Origin: Pseudomonadota bacterium
GTDB taxonomy: Bacteria > Pseudomonadota > Gammaproteobacteria > Steroidobacterales > Steroidobacteraceae
DNA: 49,757 nucleotides
NCBI GenBank assembly: GCA_023391335.1
Contig: JAEWBG010000120.1
Location: 1-49,757, forward strand
Direction of reading: 5' to 3'
The notes under the pieces were generated by a model. The model had not been told where the DNA came from, made no database searches, and worked only from the letters and a program-made list of their open reading frames with translations. A program made the translations under genes and the position numbers. Shown one piece after another: positions 18,043 to 26,424 of this stretch. Positions within the stretch are counted from its first letter, which is position 1. Each line of letters starts with the position of its first letter.

Positions 18043-18438
18043 TCACAGATGCGCGAAGATTCCCCACGGATTGTGCGCGCGTGCTACGGACACGATAAAA
18101 GCAAAGACGAGAAGCGCAGCCACGTAGCAGATGATCCGTTCCTTGCGCGTGCGGCCGCGCTTTAGCGCGAACGTTCCCAATACGATGTACACGACGAGCA
18201 GCAGCACCTTGACGGTGAGCCACGCATTCAGGAATGGATACTGATGCACGATGGTCGTAAGCATCAGCGCAGCGGTCAGCAGAATCGTATCGACGGTGTA
18301 CGTCAGATATCGCACCGGCGCCGCCATCGGCCAGCGAACGCCCAGGTTCACGAGCAACCCGCGAATGAAGAACAGCATCCCGCTCGTCATCACTGCCGTG
18401 ATGTGAACCCATCTGATTTGCATGTAAAACTCAGTCAT
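18043..18438 (-). CDS. SirB2-family membrane protein
   Basis: This is a 131-residue protein with four hydrophobic segments (VHITAVMTSGMLFFIRGLLVN; TILLTAALMLTTIV; WLTVKVLLLVVYIVLGTFAL; IICYVAALLVFAFIVSVA). The pattern fits the SirB2 family, an uncharacterised membrane family named after a Salmonella invasion-gene activator locus. The ATG at 18438 gives the usual N-terminus; a longer open frame upstream runs into the hairpin array and is rejected. It sits alone between the nirK operon and hairpin array B. Confidence 0.8.
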   Translation of the reverse strand: MTEFYMQIRWVHITAVMTSGMLFFIRGLLVNLGVRWPMAAPVRYLTYTVDTILLTAALMLTTIVHQYPFLNAWLTVKVLLLVVYIVLGTFALKRGRTRKERIICYVAALLVFAFIVSVARAHNPWGIFAHL

Positions 18439-18469
18439 GGGCGCGAAGGGTAGTGCACGAAAGGCAGAA

Positions 18470-18826
18470 GCGGAAGTGAACGACGGATCCCTACGCAATC
18501 AGGAGGGACTGTCGTCAGGAGGGATGCTCGCGCATCAGGAAGGCCTGGCGGCAGGTCAGAACTCGGAACGAAAGACGCTGCGCGTCGGGAAGGACGGACG
18601 TCGGAAAAGACTGCGTTGCAGTCGAGAAGGACTGGCGTCGAGTCAGAATCGGAAATGACTGACGGATCGCTGTGCGATCAGGAAGGACGGTCGTCAGGAA
18701 CGATTGCTACGCAATCAGGAAGGCCTTTCGGCAGGTCAGAACTCGGAAGGAAGGACGCTGCGCGTCGGGAAGGACTAACGTCGGGAAGGATCGCTGCGCG
18801 ATCGAGTAGGACTGACGTCGGGACAG
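18470..18826 (+). repeat. Covarying mini-hairpin array B
   Basis: Units in order include GATGC-TCGC-GCATC, GACGC-TGC-GCGTC, GACTGC-GTT-GCAGTC, GATCGC-TGT-GCGATC, GATTGC-TAC-GCAATC, GACGC-TGC-GCGTC and GATCGC-TGC-GCGATC. Short GAC-N4-GTC or GCC-N4-GGC palindromes alternate with them, joined by AGGAAGGAC linkers. The first unit is broken (GATCCC against GCAATC). The array ends at a CCGTGTCCTCCGTGTG stretch. It begins about 30 bp upstream of the SirB2 start codon. Confidence 0.9.
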
Positions 18827-19018
18827 AAAATTCCATCTCCGTGCTCTCCGTGTCCTCCGTGTGAAATCTCATCTGTATTAGTCACGACCTGATCTGACAG
18901 TCCGACGAGTCGACGATGTGAGGTCCAAAACTCTGACAAACAATTGCCCTAAGTCTAGAATTCTCTGTTGAACTGCACGCTTCACGCGCAATGCGCTTTC
19001 ACTCCATCACCGCATCAC

Positions 19019-19040
19019 TCTTTTTTGCGTTCTCTGCGGC
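19019..19040 (-). repeat. Dispersed 22-bp repeat, copy 4
   Basis: A perfect copy of the 22-bp word on the minus strand, directly after a CATCACCGCATCACTC low-complexity stretch. Confidence 0.85.
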
Positions 19041-19079
19041 CAATATTCTTCCTCTTCACGCGAAGCACGCAGTGCGGTT

Positions 19080-19320
19080 TGCCGTTGAGCGTTGGCGGTT
19101 GGCAGCCAGATATACCGACCTGCTCCTGGTTATTCCAAACTCGCGGCTCGATTCTTCTTTGTGCTCCTTGTGAGTTTTTGTGCGCTTTGTGTTCGTTCTT
19201 TTGTTCGCGTTGCCAGCAAGGTGCATGAAGTCGATCTACAGCCGCCCACACATCACACACGACGCGCCACACCATTTATCTCTGCGTTCTTTGTGTTGCG
19301 TCCGATTGGTTACGCATCAC
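19080..19320 (-). repeat. Dispersed composite intergenic repeat (diverged copy)
   Basis: The plus strand carries GTTGGCAGCCAGA, CTTTGTGTTCGTTC and TCTCTGCGTTCTTTGTGTTG strings, the reverse complement of blocks at 7776-7925. Apart from this and the array, the 18439-19340 gap has no credible gene. Confidence 0.55.
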
Positions 19321-19340
19321 ACGGGGCACTTCACACCATC

Positions 19341-20579
19341 CTACCCCGCCCTACCATCGGCACGAGGCGTCGAGTAGATCCAAAGCGAGCGCACGACCCA
19401 CGGCAGGAACGCAACGATCCAAAGAATCGCGGCAACGCTTTGCCACGCAAGCGAATCGGGAACGATCTCCGCAACGATACGCAGCACCGCGCACACTTGG
19501 ACGAGAACGAACGCAAATCCAGCCACGTTGCCCAACACCAGCGGGCGGCCCGAGTGGCCTTGAGTCACGCGCGTGACCATCGCGACCAAGAGGCTGCCGA
19601 AGAATCCGATGAACAACGCGTGCGCGGGCGCACGGCCCAGCACGAAATTGCCGTCGATGGCATACCAAAGGCTTTGCAGCGAGTACAAAGCGAACGCGAT
19701 CGGTAACCACGCGAACCCCAGCATCAACACACTCAGCAATGGAGGCATCGTGCGTCGGCGCGGCCACCACAAGCTCAGTAGGTACGCACTGATACCGAGC
19801 AGCGGAAGATCCGCGACCCATAGCAGCGCGTATCCGTGCCGCAGTTCAAGCCACACGTGCAACAACGCCGCACCCCACATCGCACCGAGCGACCACAACG
19901 GCCGCGGCGCGCTATAACCAGGCAGCGCTGCGCTCGCGAAGAATGGAATCATGCGATGGCAGACCGTGAAGTAGATGGGTAAGAGCACCGCGATGCTGCC
20001 GAGTTTGATCGCTGTAAAGATCAGTCGACCATCGAAGTGCGTTAGAAAGATGCCGTACAGCGCGAGCCCCAGCAATCCAAAGCTGAGAGCGAACGTGCAA
20101 CTCACTGCATGCCAGGTCTTCGCGCCGTCGCGATAAACCAAGCGCAACAGCAACGCGGTACCAATGAGCCATCCGGTGAATGTCAACACCGCACCCGCTT
20201 TGAGGAGCGGCGCACCTGCAATCAGACTGCACATCGTGGCGATCTGGCCTCCGAACAAACCGGCTCCCACGGGGACGTAGTGCCACTTCGTCAACGCAGG
20301 CTGATTCATCCAACGCGGAAACACAGTGAGTAAGAAGCCGAACATGAAGGATGGGAGCACTTGATACTGCATCACCATCGCATGCATCCATCCTGCCGGT
20401 ACTTCGGGTGTGTGCATCGACACCAACTGCCATCGCGCGCCGACGAGCCAAAGCATCCACCACGTCATCGCGCACAACACGTTCGCCGCGCCAATGAAGA
20501 ACATCAGTCGATGCGGTGCTGCCGTGATTTGTTTGAGCAGGCCGGTTGGAATTGCAATGTCAGAAGCAGCGGTGGACAT
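19341..20579 (-). CDS. nnrS: NnrS family protein
   Basis: NnrS is a multi-span heme- and copper-containing membrane protein that relieves nitric oxide stress in denitrifiers. The 412-residue product has about 12 hydrophobic segments. Conserved family stretches include HRLMFFIGAANVLCAMTWWMLW at the start, HAMVMQYQVLPSFMFGFLLTVFPRWM, CHRMIPFFASAAL and HALFIGFFGSLLVAMVTRVTQGHSGRPL. The ATG at 20579 is preferred over a GTG three codons upstream. It follows norB on the same strand, which suits co-expression for NO defence. Confidence 0.92.
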   Translation of the reverse strand: MSTAASDIAIPTGLLKQITAAPHRLMFFIGAANVLCAMTWWMLWLVGARWQLVSMHTPEVPAGWMHAMVMQYQVLPSFMFGFLLTVFPRWMNQPALTKWHYVPVGAGLFGGQIATMCSLIAGAPLLKAGAVLTFTGWLIGTALLLRLVYRDGAKTWHAVSCTFALSFGLLGLALYGIFLTHFDGRLIFTAIKLGSIAVLLPIYFTVCHRMIPFFASAALPGYSAPRPLWSLGAMWGAALLHVWLELRHGYALLWVADLPLLGISAYLLSLWWPRRRTMPPLLSVLMLGFAWLPIAFALYSLQSLWYAIDGNFVLGRAPAHALFIGFFGSLLVAMVTRVTQGHSGRPLVLGNVAGFAFVLVQVCAVLRIVAEIVPDSLAWQSVAAILWIVAFLPWVVRSLWIYSTPRADGRAG

Positions 20580-20606
20580 GATGATCACTGGTTAGGAGCG
20601 GAAACC

Positions 20607-20632
20607 GGATGCCCGCAAGAGTGCGAGCATCC
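20607..20632. repeat. Hairpin between norB and nnrS
   Basis: GGATGC (20607-20612) pairs with GCATCC (20627-20632), with an inner CGCA/TGCG stem and an AGAG loop. No T-run follows on the minus strand, so it is more likely an mRNA processing or stability element between the two genes than a terminator. Confidence 0.5.
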
Positions 20633-20735
20633 GTCGCGTTGAAGAATCCGTCCGCGCCGCTCCGCTTGCGCGAGTCCATTGCAGGGGGACCACAGATGGA
20701 GCTCCGCGCGTGCGGGGCGACGAAGACGAAACGAC

Positions 20736-23015
20736 TTATTTGCCAACGACCGCGTCCTTCGCTTCGGCAGCGGTGACCTCGGGTTGGCGGTCACGGCGAA
20801 TCCATAGACTCGCGACGAAGATAGCCAGCGACACGGCACCTACGCTGAAGATCGTGTCGCCAGGCACCCGCATCCATACGAGCAGATGAATGATCGGTCT
20901 TTGCATCAACTCTGCAGAACGCGCGTACCAATAGCCATGATCGATCGCCGCCGCGAGTTGGATCACGCCGATCGGCAGCAAGGTGAGCAACGCCATCCCG
21001 GCAAGTCCGATGTTGAACGCCCAGAAGCTGGTCTTGAGGAGCTTCTCGTTCCACAAGACGTTCGGACGCAAGCCGCGCAAGCAGAACAGCATCAATCCGA
21101 CACCCAGCAGCCCATACACTCCGAACAACGCAGTGTGCCCATGGAGCGGTGTGAGGTTGAGGCCTTGCATGTAGTACAGCGGCAGCGGCGGGTTGATGAG
21201 GAACCCGAACAATCCCGCACCGACGACGTTCCAGAACGCAACGGCGGTGAAGAACATGATCGGCCAACGATAACGCTGCATCCATGGCGTCGCCGTGCCC
21301 AGCTTGTATGTCTGGTACGCCTCGAAGCCGACGAACGCGAGCGGCACCACTTCAAGTGCCGAGAAGCTTGCACCGAGTGCGATGACCGCCGTTGGCGTGC
21401 CCGTGAAGTACAAGTGGTGCAGCGTTCCGAGCACACCGCCCGACATAAACACGATGGTGGCGAACAGAACTGCAGTGGTCGCAGTGCTGACGCGCAACAA
21501 GCCAAGGCGAGTGAAGAGGAATGCAATGACTGCGGTTGCGAACACTTCGAAGAAGCCTTCGACCCACAGATGCACCACCCACCAGCGCCAGTATTCGACC
21601 ATCGAGATGTGCGTGTGCTCGTTCCACATCAAACCGGCGCCGTAGAACAAACCGATGCACACGGTTGAAAGGAACAACAAGGTCACGATGGACTTCGATT
21701 CATCGCCTCTGCGAATCGCGGGCCAGAGTGCACGTCCTACGAGCACGAGCCACAGGCCCAAGCCGACGAACAGGAACCACTGCCAGAAGCGGCCGAGATC
21801 GACGTACTCCCACCCTTGGTGTCCGAACCAGAAGTTGCGCGCGAGCCCAAGCTTCTGCATGACGGCCAACCACTGACCCGTGAACGCACCGACGACGATG
21901 ATCAGCAAGCACACGAACAGGAAGTTCACGCCGAGCCGCTGGAACTTCGGTTCGTGCCCTGAGATGGCAGGGGCGATGTACAACCCCATTCCCAACCAAG
22001 CGGTCGCAATCCAAAGCACCGCGAGCTGCGTATGCCATGTTCGGCTCAGCGAGTAAGGCAAGATATTCGCGAGCGAGAAGCCGTAAACCTGCTGGCCTTC
22101 GACTTGATAGTGCGCAGTAATCGCACCCAGCAAAATCTGCGTTAAAAACAACGCGATCACGATCCAAAAGTATTTCGCAGTCGCCTTCATGGACGGCGTC
22201 ACACGAATCATCGCGAGCGGATCGGACGCAGGCAGCGGCGCGGGATGCTCATCCTTGTGGCGAGCGTGATGCCAGCCGAGCAAAGCGATTCCCGCGATCA
22301 GAAATAGAACGCTGAACACCGTCCACAAGAACAGATTGCCGCTTGCATGATTGCCGACCAATTCATCGTGCGGCCAGTTGTTCGTATAGGTGATGTCCTT
22401 TCCGGGACGCTGTGTCACTGCGGACCAAGACGACCACCAAATAAATGCGGTCAATGCTTTGCGGTTCTCAGGATCGGTAACCGTGGCCTCCTTCATCGCA
22501 TAGTCATTACGCAATTCGTGAAGCGCGGGATCGTCACCGAACAAGGCCACATAGTGCTGCTGAACTTGTGCGATCGCAGCTGCACGATCTGTTCCGATTG
22601 TGATCGTTTCCGTTTGCGCGTTGTAAGTGTTCTCGCGAATGCGCGGCTTGAAGCGCGCCGCGAGCGTCGCTTGATCGTCGGCCGGAAGCGCAGCATAGGG
22701 TTGCGAATGCTCACGCTTCGCATCGATGTCGAGCCATGCGACCGCTTCTCGATGCAGCCAATCAGCGCTCCAATCGGGCGCAACATAACCGCCGTGACCC
22801 CAAATCGACCCGAGCTGCTGACCGCCGACGGATTGCCACACCTGGCGACCTTTCTCGATGTCCGCGCGCGTGAACACCGTCGATCCATCGGTCGTGACGA
22901 CCGCTGCGGGAATCGGCGGCATCACACGATGGATCTCGCCTCCCACCCACAACAACACTGCAAAGGAAAGGACCAGCAGTGTGCCCAATCCAATCCACAA
23001 TCGCCGACTCGTCAT
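20736..23015 (-). CDS. norB: Quinol-dependent nitric oxide reductase (qNor)
   Basis: This enzyme reduces NO to N2O using quinol in the inner membrane. At about 759 residues it has the qNor layout. An N-terminal span and a periplasmic cytochrome-c-like region without heme (VGGQQLGSIWGHGGYVAPDW, about 65-90) precede the 12-span catalytic subunit. Heme and iron ligands lie in SRTWHTQLAVLWIATAWLG, the WVEGFFEVFATA stretch, HHLYFTGTP and LHGHTALFGVYG. Two ATGs are candidates: GGGAG sits 6 bp before the one at 23015 but directly abuts that at 23021, so 23015 is chosen. An FNR-like dyad lies upstream, and nnrS follows. Confidence 0.95.
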   Translation of the reverse strand: MTSRRLWIGLGTLLVLSFAVLLWVGGEIHRVMPPIPAAVVTTDGSTVFTRADIEKGRQVWQSVGGQQLGSIWGHGGYVAPDWSADWLHREAVAWLDIDAKREHSQPYAALPADDQATLAARFKPRIRENTYNAQTETITIGTDRAAAIAQVQQHYVALFGDDPALHELRNDYAMKEATVTDPENRKALTAFIWWSSWSAVTQRPGKDITYTNNWPHDELVGNHASGNLFLWTVFSVLFLIAGIALLGWHHARHKDEHPAPLPASDPLAMIRVTPSMKATAKYFWIVIALFLTQILLGAITAHYQVEGQQVYGFSLANILPYSLSRTWHTQLAVLWIATAWLGMGLYIAPAISGHEPKFQRLGVNFLFVCLLIIVVGAFTGQWLAVMQKLGLARNFWFGHQGWEYVDLGRFWQWFLFVGLGLWLVLVGRALWPAIRRGDESKSIVTLLFLSTVCIGLFYGAGLMWNEHTHISMVEYWRWWVVHLWVEGFFEVFATAVIAFLFTRLGLLRVSTATTAVLFATIVFMSGGVLGTLHHLYFTGTPTAVIALGASFSALEVVPLAFVGFEAYQTYKLGTATPWMQRYRWPIMFFTAVAFWNVVGAGLFGFLINPPLPLYYMQGLNLTPLHGHTALFGVYGLLGVGLMLFCLRGLRPNVLWNEKLLKTSFWAFNIGLAGMALLTLLPIGVIQLAAAIDHGYWYARSAELMQRPIIHLLVWMRVPGDTIFSVGAVSLAIFVASLWIRRDRQPEVTAAEAKDAVVGK

Positions 23016-23070
23016 ACGCATCTCCCATGGTTCTTGGGACGCATCGTGCTTGTGTCGGCGTTGGCTGACC

Positions 23071-23084
23071 CTGATCTAGGTCAG
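23071..23084 (-). promoter_or_regulatory. FNR/Dnr-like dyad upstream of norB
   Basis: Plus strand CTGAT-CTAG-GTCAG, a near-perfect dyad differing from TTGAT-N4-ATCAA at its outer bases and one inner base. It is centred about 62 bp before the chosen start codon. At -41.5 it would place the transcript start near 23036. Confidence 0.7.
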
Positions 23085-23093
23085 GTCGGATAT

Positions 23094-23595
23094 CGGAAAA
23101 GAGCGACGGATCGCTTATGCGATCAGGAGGGACGGTCGGCCAATGAACGACGGATCGCTTATGCGATCAGGAGGGACTGTCGTCAGGAAGGATGCTTGCG
23201 CATCAGGATGGCCTAGCGGCAGGTCAGAATTCCGGAAGGAAGACGCTCTCGCGTCGGGAAGGACGGACGTCGGGAAAGACTGCGTTGCAGTCGAGAAGGA
23301 CTAGCGTCGGGACAGAATCGGAAATGACTGACGGATCGCTTATGCGATCAGGAAGGACTTTCGTCAGGAAGGATTGCTACGCAATCAGGAAGGCCTAGCG
23401 GCAGGTCAGAATTCGGAAGGAAGGACGCTCTCGCGTCGGGAAGGACGGACGTCGGGAAAGACTGCGTTGCAGTCGAGAAGGACTAGCGTCGGGACAGAAT
23501 CGGAAATGACTGACGGATCGCTGCGCGATCAGGAAGGACTGTTGTCAGGAAGGATGCTTGCGCATCAGGAAGGCCTTTCGGCAGGACAGAAATAG
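23094..23595 (+). repeat. Covarying mini-hairpin array C with 181-182 bp period
   Basis: This is the most regular array. GGATCGC starts recur at 23152, 23333 and 23515, a period of 181-182 bp. Each period has two halves of four palindromes (long, short, long, short), separated by CAGAATTCGGAA and CAGAATCGGAAATGACTGAC connectors. Loops of the same stem differ (GATCGC-TTAT-GCGATC, GATCGC-TGC-GCGATC), and different stems keep complementarity (GATTGC/GCAATC, GATGC/GCATC, GACTGC/GCAGTC, GACGC/GCGTC). It starts immediately upstream of the norB promoter region. Confidence 0.92.
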
Positions 23596-23607
23596 ATGTT
23601 AGCTCCC

Positions 23608-23642
23608 AGTCACCAGTCAGTAGTCAGTAGTCAGTTGTCACT
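23608..23642 (+). repeat. Five 7-bp tandem units (AGTCAGT type)
   Basis: AGTCACC, then AGTCAGT three times, then TGTCACT. The otherwise near-identical sequence at 31130-31157 has one AGTCAGT fewer. Confidence 0.85.
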
Positions 23643-23714
23643 CAAGTGTGCGTCCATCTCCGTGCTCTCCGTGTCCTCCGTGTGAAATCTCATCCGATGA
23701 TTGCAAGCCGACTT

Positions 23715-23862
23715 TGTCGGCAGGCGAGCCTAACGGCAAGCAAGCCACTGGCAGGCAAGCGCTGCGCGCAGGCCAGAGAGGAACGAAGAGGAAGCGCATT
23801 GCGCAGGGTAGCCGTTGGCAGGGAAGCCATTGGCAAGGAAGCGCGATGCGCACGCTAGAAAA
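23715..23862 (+). repeat. Second-type mini-hairpin repeat
   Basis: Begins at GTCGGCAGGCGAGCC. Small palindromes such as GCCACTGGC, GCGCATTGCGC, GCCGTTGGC, GCCATTGGC and GCGCGATGCGC are joined by AAGGAAG or AGGGAAG linkers. A closely related block is at 31232-31366, and a partial minus-strand one at 8320-8390. Confidence 0.75.
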
Positions 23863-23879
23863 GGGAAATGGATGTGTTT

Positions 23880-24000
23880 GCCGTTGAGGGTTGACAGTTG
23901 GCAGCAAGAAATCGGTGAGGCTGACCGCATACTTCTACACATTACACCCGACACTTCACTCCCATTCATCTCTGCGTTCTTTGTGTTGCGTCCGTCGCCT
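23880..24000 (-). repeat. Dispersed composite intergenic repeat
   Basis: Contains GACAGTTGGCAGCAAGA, a CACCCGACACTTCAC string and CTCTGCGTTCTTTGTGTTGC, matching blocks at 31440-31598 on the same strand and at 7776 and 33380 inverted. It runs into the last codons of fnr. No gene was found in 23016-24000. Confidence 0.6.
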
Positions 24001-24750
24001 TCACTCCCTCAACACACTCCGAGCTAGCTCCTGAAGCGCACCTGGTTGTAGCAACTCGACATGGCGTCGATCGACGCGGAGCATGCCTTCGTCTTGGAAA
24101 CGCCGGAACACGCGGCTGACGGTTTCGGACGCAAGACGTAGATAGTTCGCGATATCGGTGCGTGTCATCGCGAGTTCGAGCCGAGTCGGCGAGAACCCGC
24201 GAGCAGCGAAGCGACGCGAGAGCGAAACCAAGAACGCCGCCATGCGTTCGTCCGCAGAGAAATTTCCCGCCAGCAACGCCGCTTTGCCGATGTCCTCGCT
24301 CAGCAAGCGGAACAGATGCTGCTGCAGACCGGGCATGCGGGTGGCAAGCGCCGCCATGGTCGGAAACGAAAATCTGCACAGCACGACTTCATCGAGCGCA
24401 ATCGCGTTGCTCGGGTACTTGCCGTGAGAGATCGCGCCAAGGCCGATCACTTCGCCAGGCAGAAAGAACCCCTGAACTTGCTCGCGCCCTTCCAAGTCGG
24501 TGACGTAGGTCTTGACCGTGCCGCCGCGGACCGCCGCAATCGCGTTGAAGGGATCGCCTTCGCGAAAAATGTGTTCGCCTTCGCGAAATGGGCCGATGTG
24601 CTCGACGAGGACATGCAGCTCGCGCAGGGCACTTTTGTCGTAGCCCCGCTGCAGGCACGCAGCCGAAAACGCGCAGGTGCTGCAGAAGTGGAAATCGTCA
24701 CCGTCATCGGCGATCGGTGATCGCCGGCCTCGCGGAGGACCGGCGCTCAT
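24001..24750 (-). CDS. fnr: FNR-type [4Fe-4S] oxygen-sensing regulator
   Basis: This CRP/FNR-family transcription factor activates anaerobic genes when its oxygen-labile cluster is intact. The N-terminal cysteines Cys23, Cys26 and Cys32 (CSTCAFSAAC) plus Cys125 (VVLCRFSF) reproduce the spacing of Escherichia coli FNR (20, 23, 29, 122). A cyclic-nucleotide-binding fold follows (about 40-160). The C-terminal helix-turn-helix has the DNA-reading E-x2-SR pattern in RLASETVSRVF, known to recognise TTGAT half-sites. It begins 25 bp after hemN on the same strand and is probably co-transcribed. It is the likely reader of the dyads before hemN, norB and nirK. Confidence 0.94.
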   Translation of the reverse strand: MSAGPPRGRRSPIADDGDDFHFCSTCAFSAACLQRGYDKSALRELHVLVEHIGPFREGEHIFREGDPFNAIAAVRGGTVKTYVTDLEGREQVQGFFLPGEVIGLGAISHGKYPSNAIALDEVVLCRFSFPTMAALATRMPGLQQHLFRLLSEDIGKAALLAGNFSADERMAAFLVSLSRRFAARGFSPTRLELAMTRTDIANYLRLASETVSRVFRRFQDEGMLRVDRRHVELLQPGALQELARSVLRE

Positions 24751-24775
24751 GGCCTGTCGCTCGCGTCAGTAGGGA

Positions 24776-26167
24776 TTACACGACGCGTGAAAGCGGCGCA
24801 CCTGTGGTCTGGGATGGGAGATAGCGATCGAAACACATAGCGATGATACGCAGGAGCAAGCGTCCGCGAGAAGTCGCACGTATCCCGTGGTCGACGAATT
24901 CAAGCAGCCCGTCTCGTTCTAGCTGCCTCAGCGTACGGACCTCCGACGCAAAGTACTCGCTGGTTTCGATGTCGAACCGCTCCTCCAGCGCATCGAACTT
25001 GAGCTCGCCCAAGCACATGATCGATTGAATCGCCGTACCGCGGATGATGTCGTCCCGGTCCAGGCTCAAACCACGGCAGGTCGGCAAGGTACCGGCATCG
25101 ATCGCCCGCTCCCAACTCTTAAGGTCGCGCGCGTTTTGACTGAAACTGTCGGCGATGTGACTGATCGCACTCATCCCAAGCCCGAGCACGTCGCAATCCG
25201 CGTGCGTCGTGTAGCCCATGAAGTTTCGATGTAGATCGCCGCGGTTCTGAGCCAGGGTCAGATCGTCCGTGGGCAGAGCGAAGTGGTCCATCCCGATGTA
25301 GCGATAGCCTGCTTTCGTCAGCTTCTCGATCGCGAGTGCCAGTAGTTCGAGCTTGACGTGCGGAGGCGGCAGGTCTGCCGCATCGATTCGACGCTGCGCT
25401 TTGAACTGACCTGGCATATGCGCATATCCATACACCGCGAGTCGCTCGGGACGAATCGCGAGCACGCGATCGAGCGTCCGCTCGAATCCTGCCAACGACT
25501 GCTTCGGCAGCCCATAGATGAGATCGACGTTGACCGATCGGAACCCATGCTGCCGACATGCCTCGATGACGGCGAAGGTCTCTTCCTCGGTTTGAATGCG
25601 ATTGACCGCCCGCTGCACCTCCGGATCGAAATCCTGTACGCCTAGGCTTGCGCGATTCAACCCTGCCGCCGCGTAGGCCTCGATGTCGCGGGCCTTCGCA
25701 TGACGCGGGTCGAGTTCGATGGAGAAATCCCGGGAGGGCGCCACGCTGCAATTGAAGTGCCGCCGTAGCGTATGAATGAGCTGACTCAATTCCGCGGCAC
25801 TCATGAAGTTCGGCGTACCGCCGCCGAAATGAAGCTGAACGACTTCTCGATCGCGGTCGAACAAACGGGCCGCCTGCTCGATTTCGCGCGTCAGCCGATC
25901 GATATAGACCTGCGCCTGCCGGACATCGCGCGTAATGATTCGATTGCACGCACAGTAGAAACAGGGACTGGTACAGAACGGCACGTGCACATACAGCGAC
26001 AATGCACGCGGTATCAGCTCGGCGTTGCTCTTACGCACGTGCTCGACGAACTGCGCGGATCCGAACCGCGCGTTGAATTGCAGCGCGGTCGGATACGAGG
26101 TGTAGCGCGGACCGGGGCGGTCGTACTTCCGCACCAGATCTAGATCGAAGATGGTTGCTCTTTCCAT
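24776..26167 (-). CDS. hemN: Oxygen-independent coproporphyrinogen III oxidase
   Basis: HemN is a radical-SAM enzyme that converts coproporphyrinogen III to protoporphyrinogen IX in anaerobic heme synthesis. The N-terminus LVRKYDRPGPRYTSYP is diagnostic of HemN rather than HemW. The cluster motif is VPFCTSPCFYCAC (CxxxCxxCxC). VQLHFGGGTPNF, DLIYGLPKQSL and HRNFMGYTTHADCD follow. ATG 26167 is chosen from alignment of this N-terminus; the longer frame upstream to 26308 crosses the FNR-like dyad. No ribosome site is visible before it. A second hemN lies at 29186. Together they can supply heme for the c-type cytochromes and qNor encoded nearby. Confidence 0.94.
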   Translation of the reverse strand: MERATIFDLDLVRKYDRPGPRYTSYPTALQFNARFGSAQFVEHVRKSNAELIPRALSLYVHVPFCTSPCFYCACNRIITRDVRQAQVYIDRLTREIEQAARLFDRDREVVQLHFGGGTPNFMSAAELSQLIHTLRRHFNCSVAPSRDFSIELDPRHAKARDIEAYAAAGLNRASLGVQDFDPEVQRAVNRIQTEEETFAVIEACRQHGFRSVNVDLIYGLPKQSLAGFERTLDRVLAIRPERLAVYGYAHMPGQFKAQRRIDAADLPPPHVKLELLALAIEKLTKAGYRYIGMDHFALPTDDLTLAQNRGDLHRNFMGYTTHADCDVLGLGMSAISHIADSFSQNARDLKSWERAIDAGTLPTCRGLSLDRDDIIRGTAIQSIMCLGELKFDALEERFDIETSEYFASEVRTLRQLERDGLLEFVDHGIRATSRGRLLLRIIAMCFDRYLPSQTTGAPLSRVV

Positions 26168-26203
26168 GGGAACACATACTGCGCGCGGCCCAAGATCGAT
26201 ACT

Positions 26204-26217
26204 CTGATCTAGATCAG
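26204..26217 (-). promoter_or_regulatory. Perfect FNR/Dnr-like dyad upstream of hemN
   Basis: CTGAT-CTAG-ATCAG is a perfect 14-bp palindrome whose centre is about 43 bp before the hemN ATG. If it acts at -41.5, transcription would start within about 2 nt of the start codon, implying a leaderless or nearly leaderless mRNA. It lies in the 257-bp divergent gap shared with the sensor kinase gene at 26425. Confidence 0.75.
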
Positions 26218-26424
26218 TCCACATTAAGTGGTCGCACCCATCCCATGACATAGCAACGCGATGCGGCAGATGCGGACTTGCATACACGCTTGCATAGCTA
26301 ATATGCACAGTCTGAGGGAAGACATCGGTCGGGTAAGGGAATGTTGGACTTCACAGGGATGCGCCGGATCGAGGACGGGCGACCGCGAAAGTGGCCGCTG
26401 GGCCACTTGTGAGTTGAGGCAGCG

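Noticed and set aside
18439..18872. Small proteins in the hairpin array, such as the frame at 18616-18864
   Set aside because: Their sequence is dictated by the palindromic DNA repeat and changes frame between copies; no ribosome sites are present.
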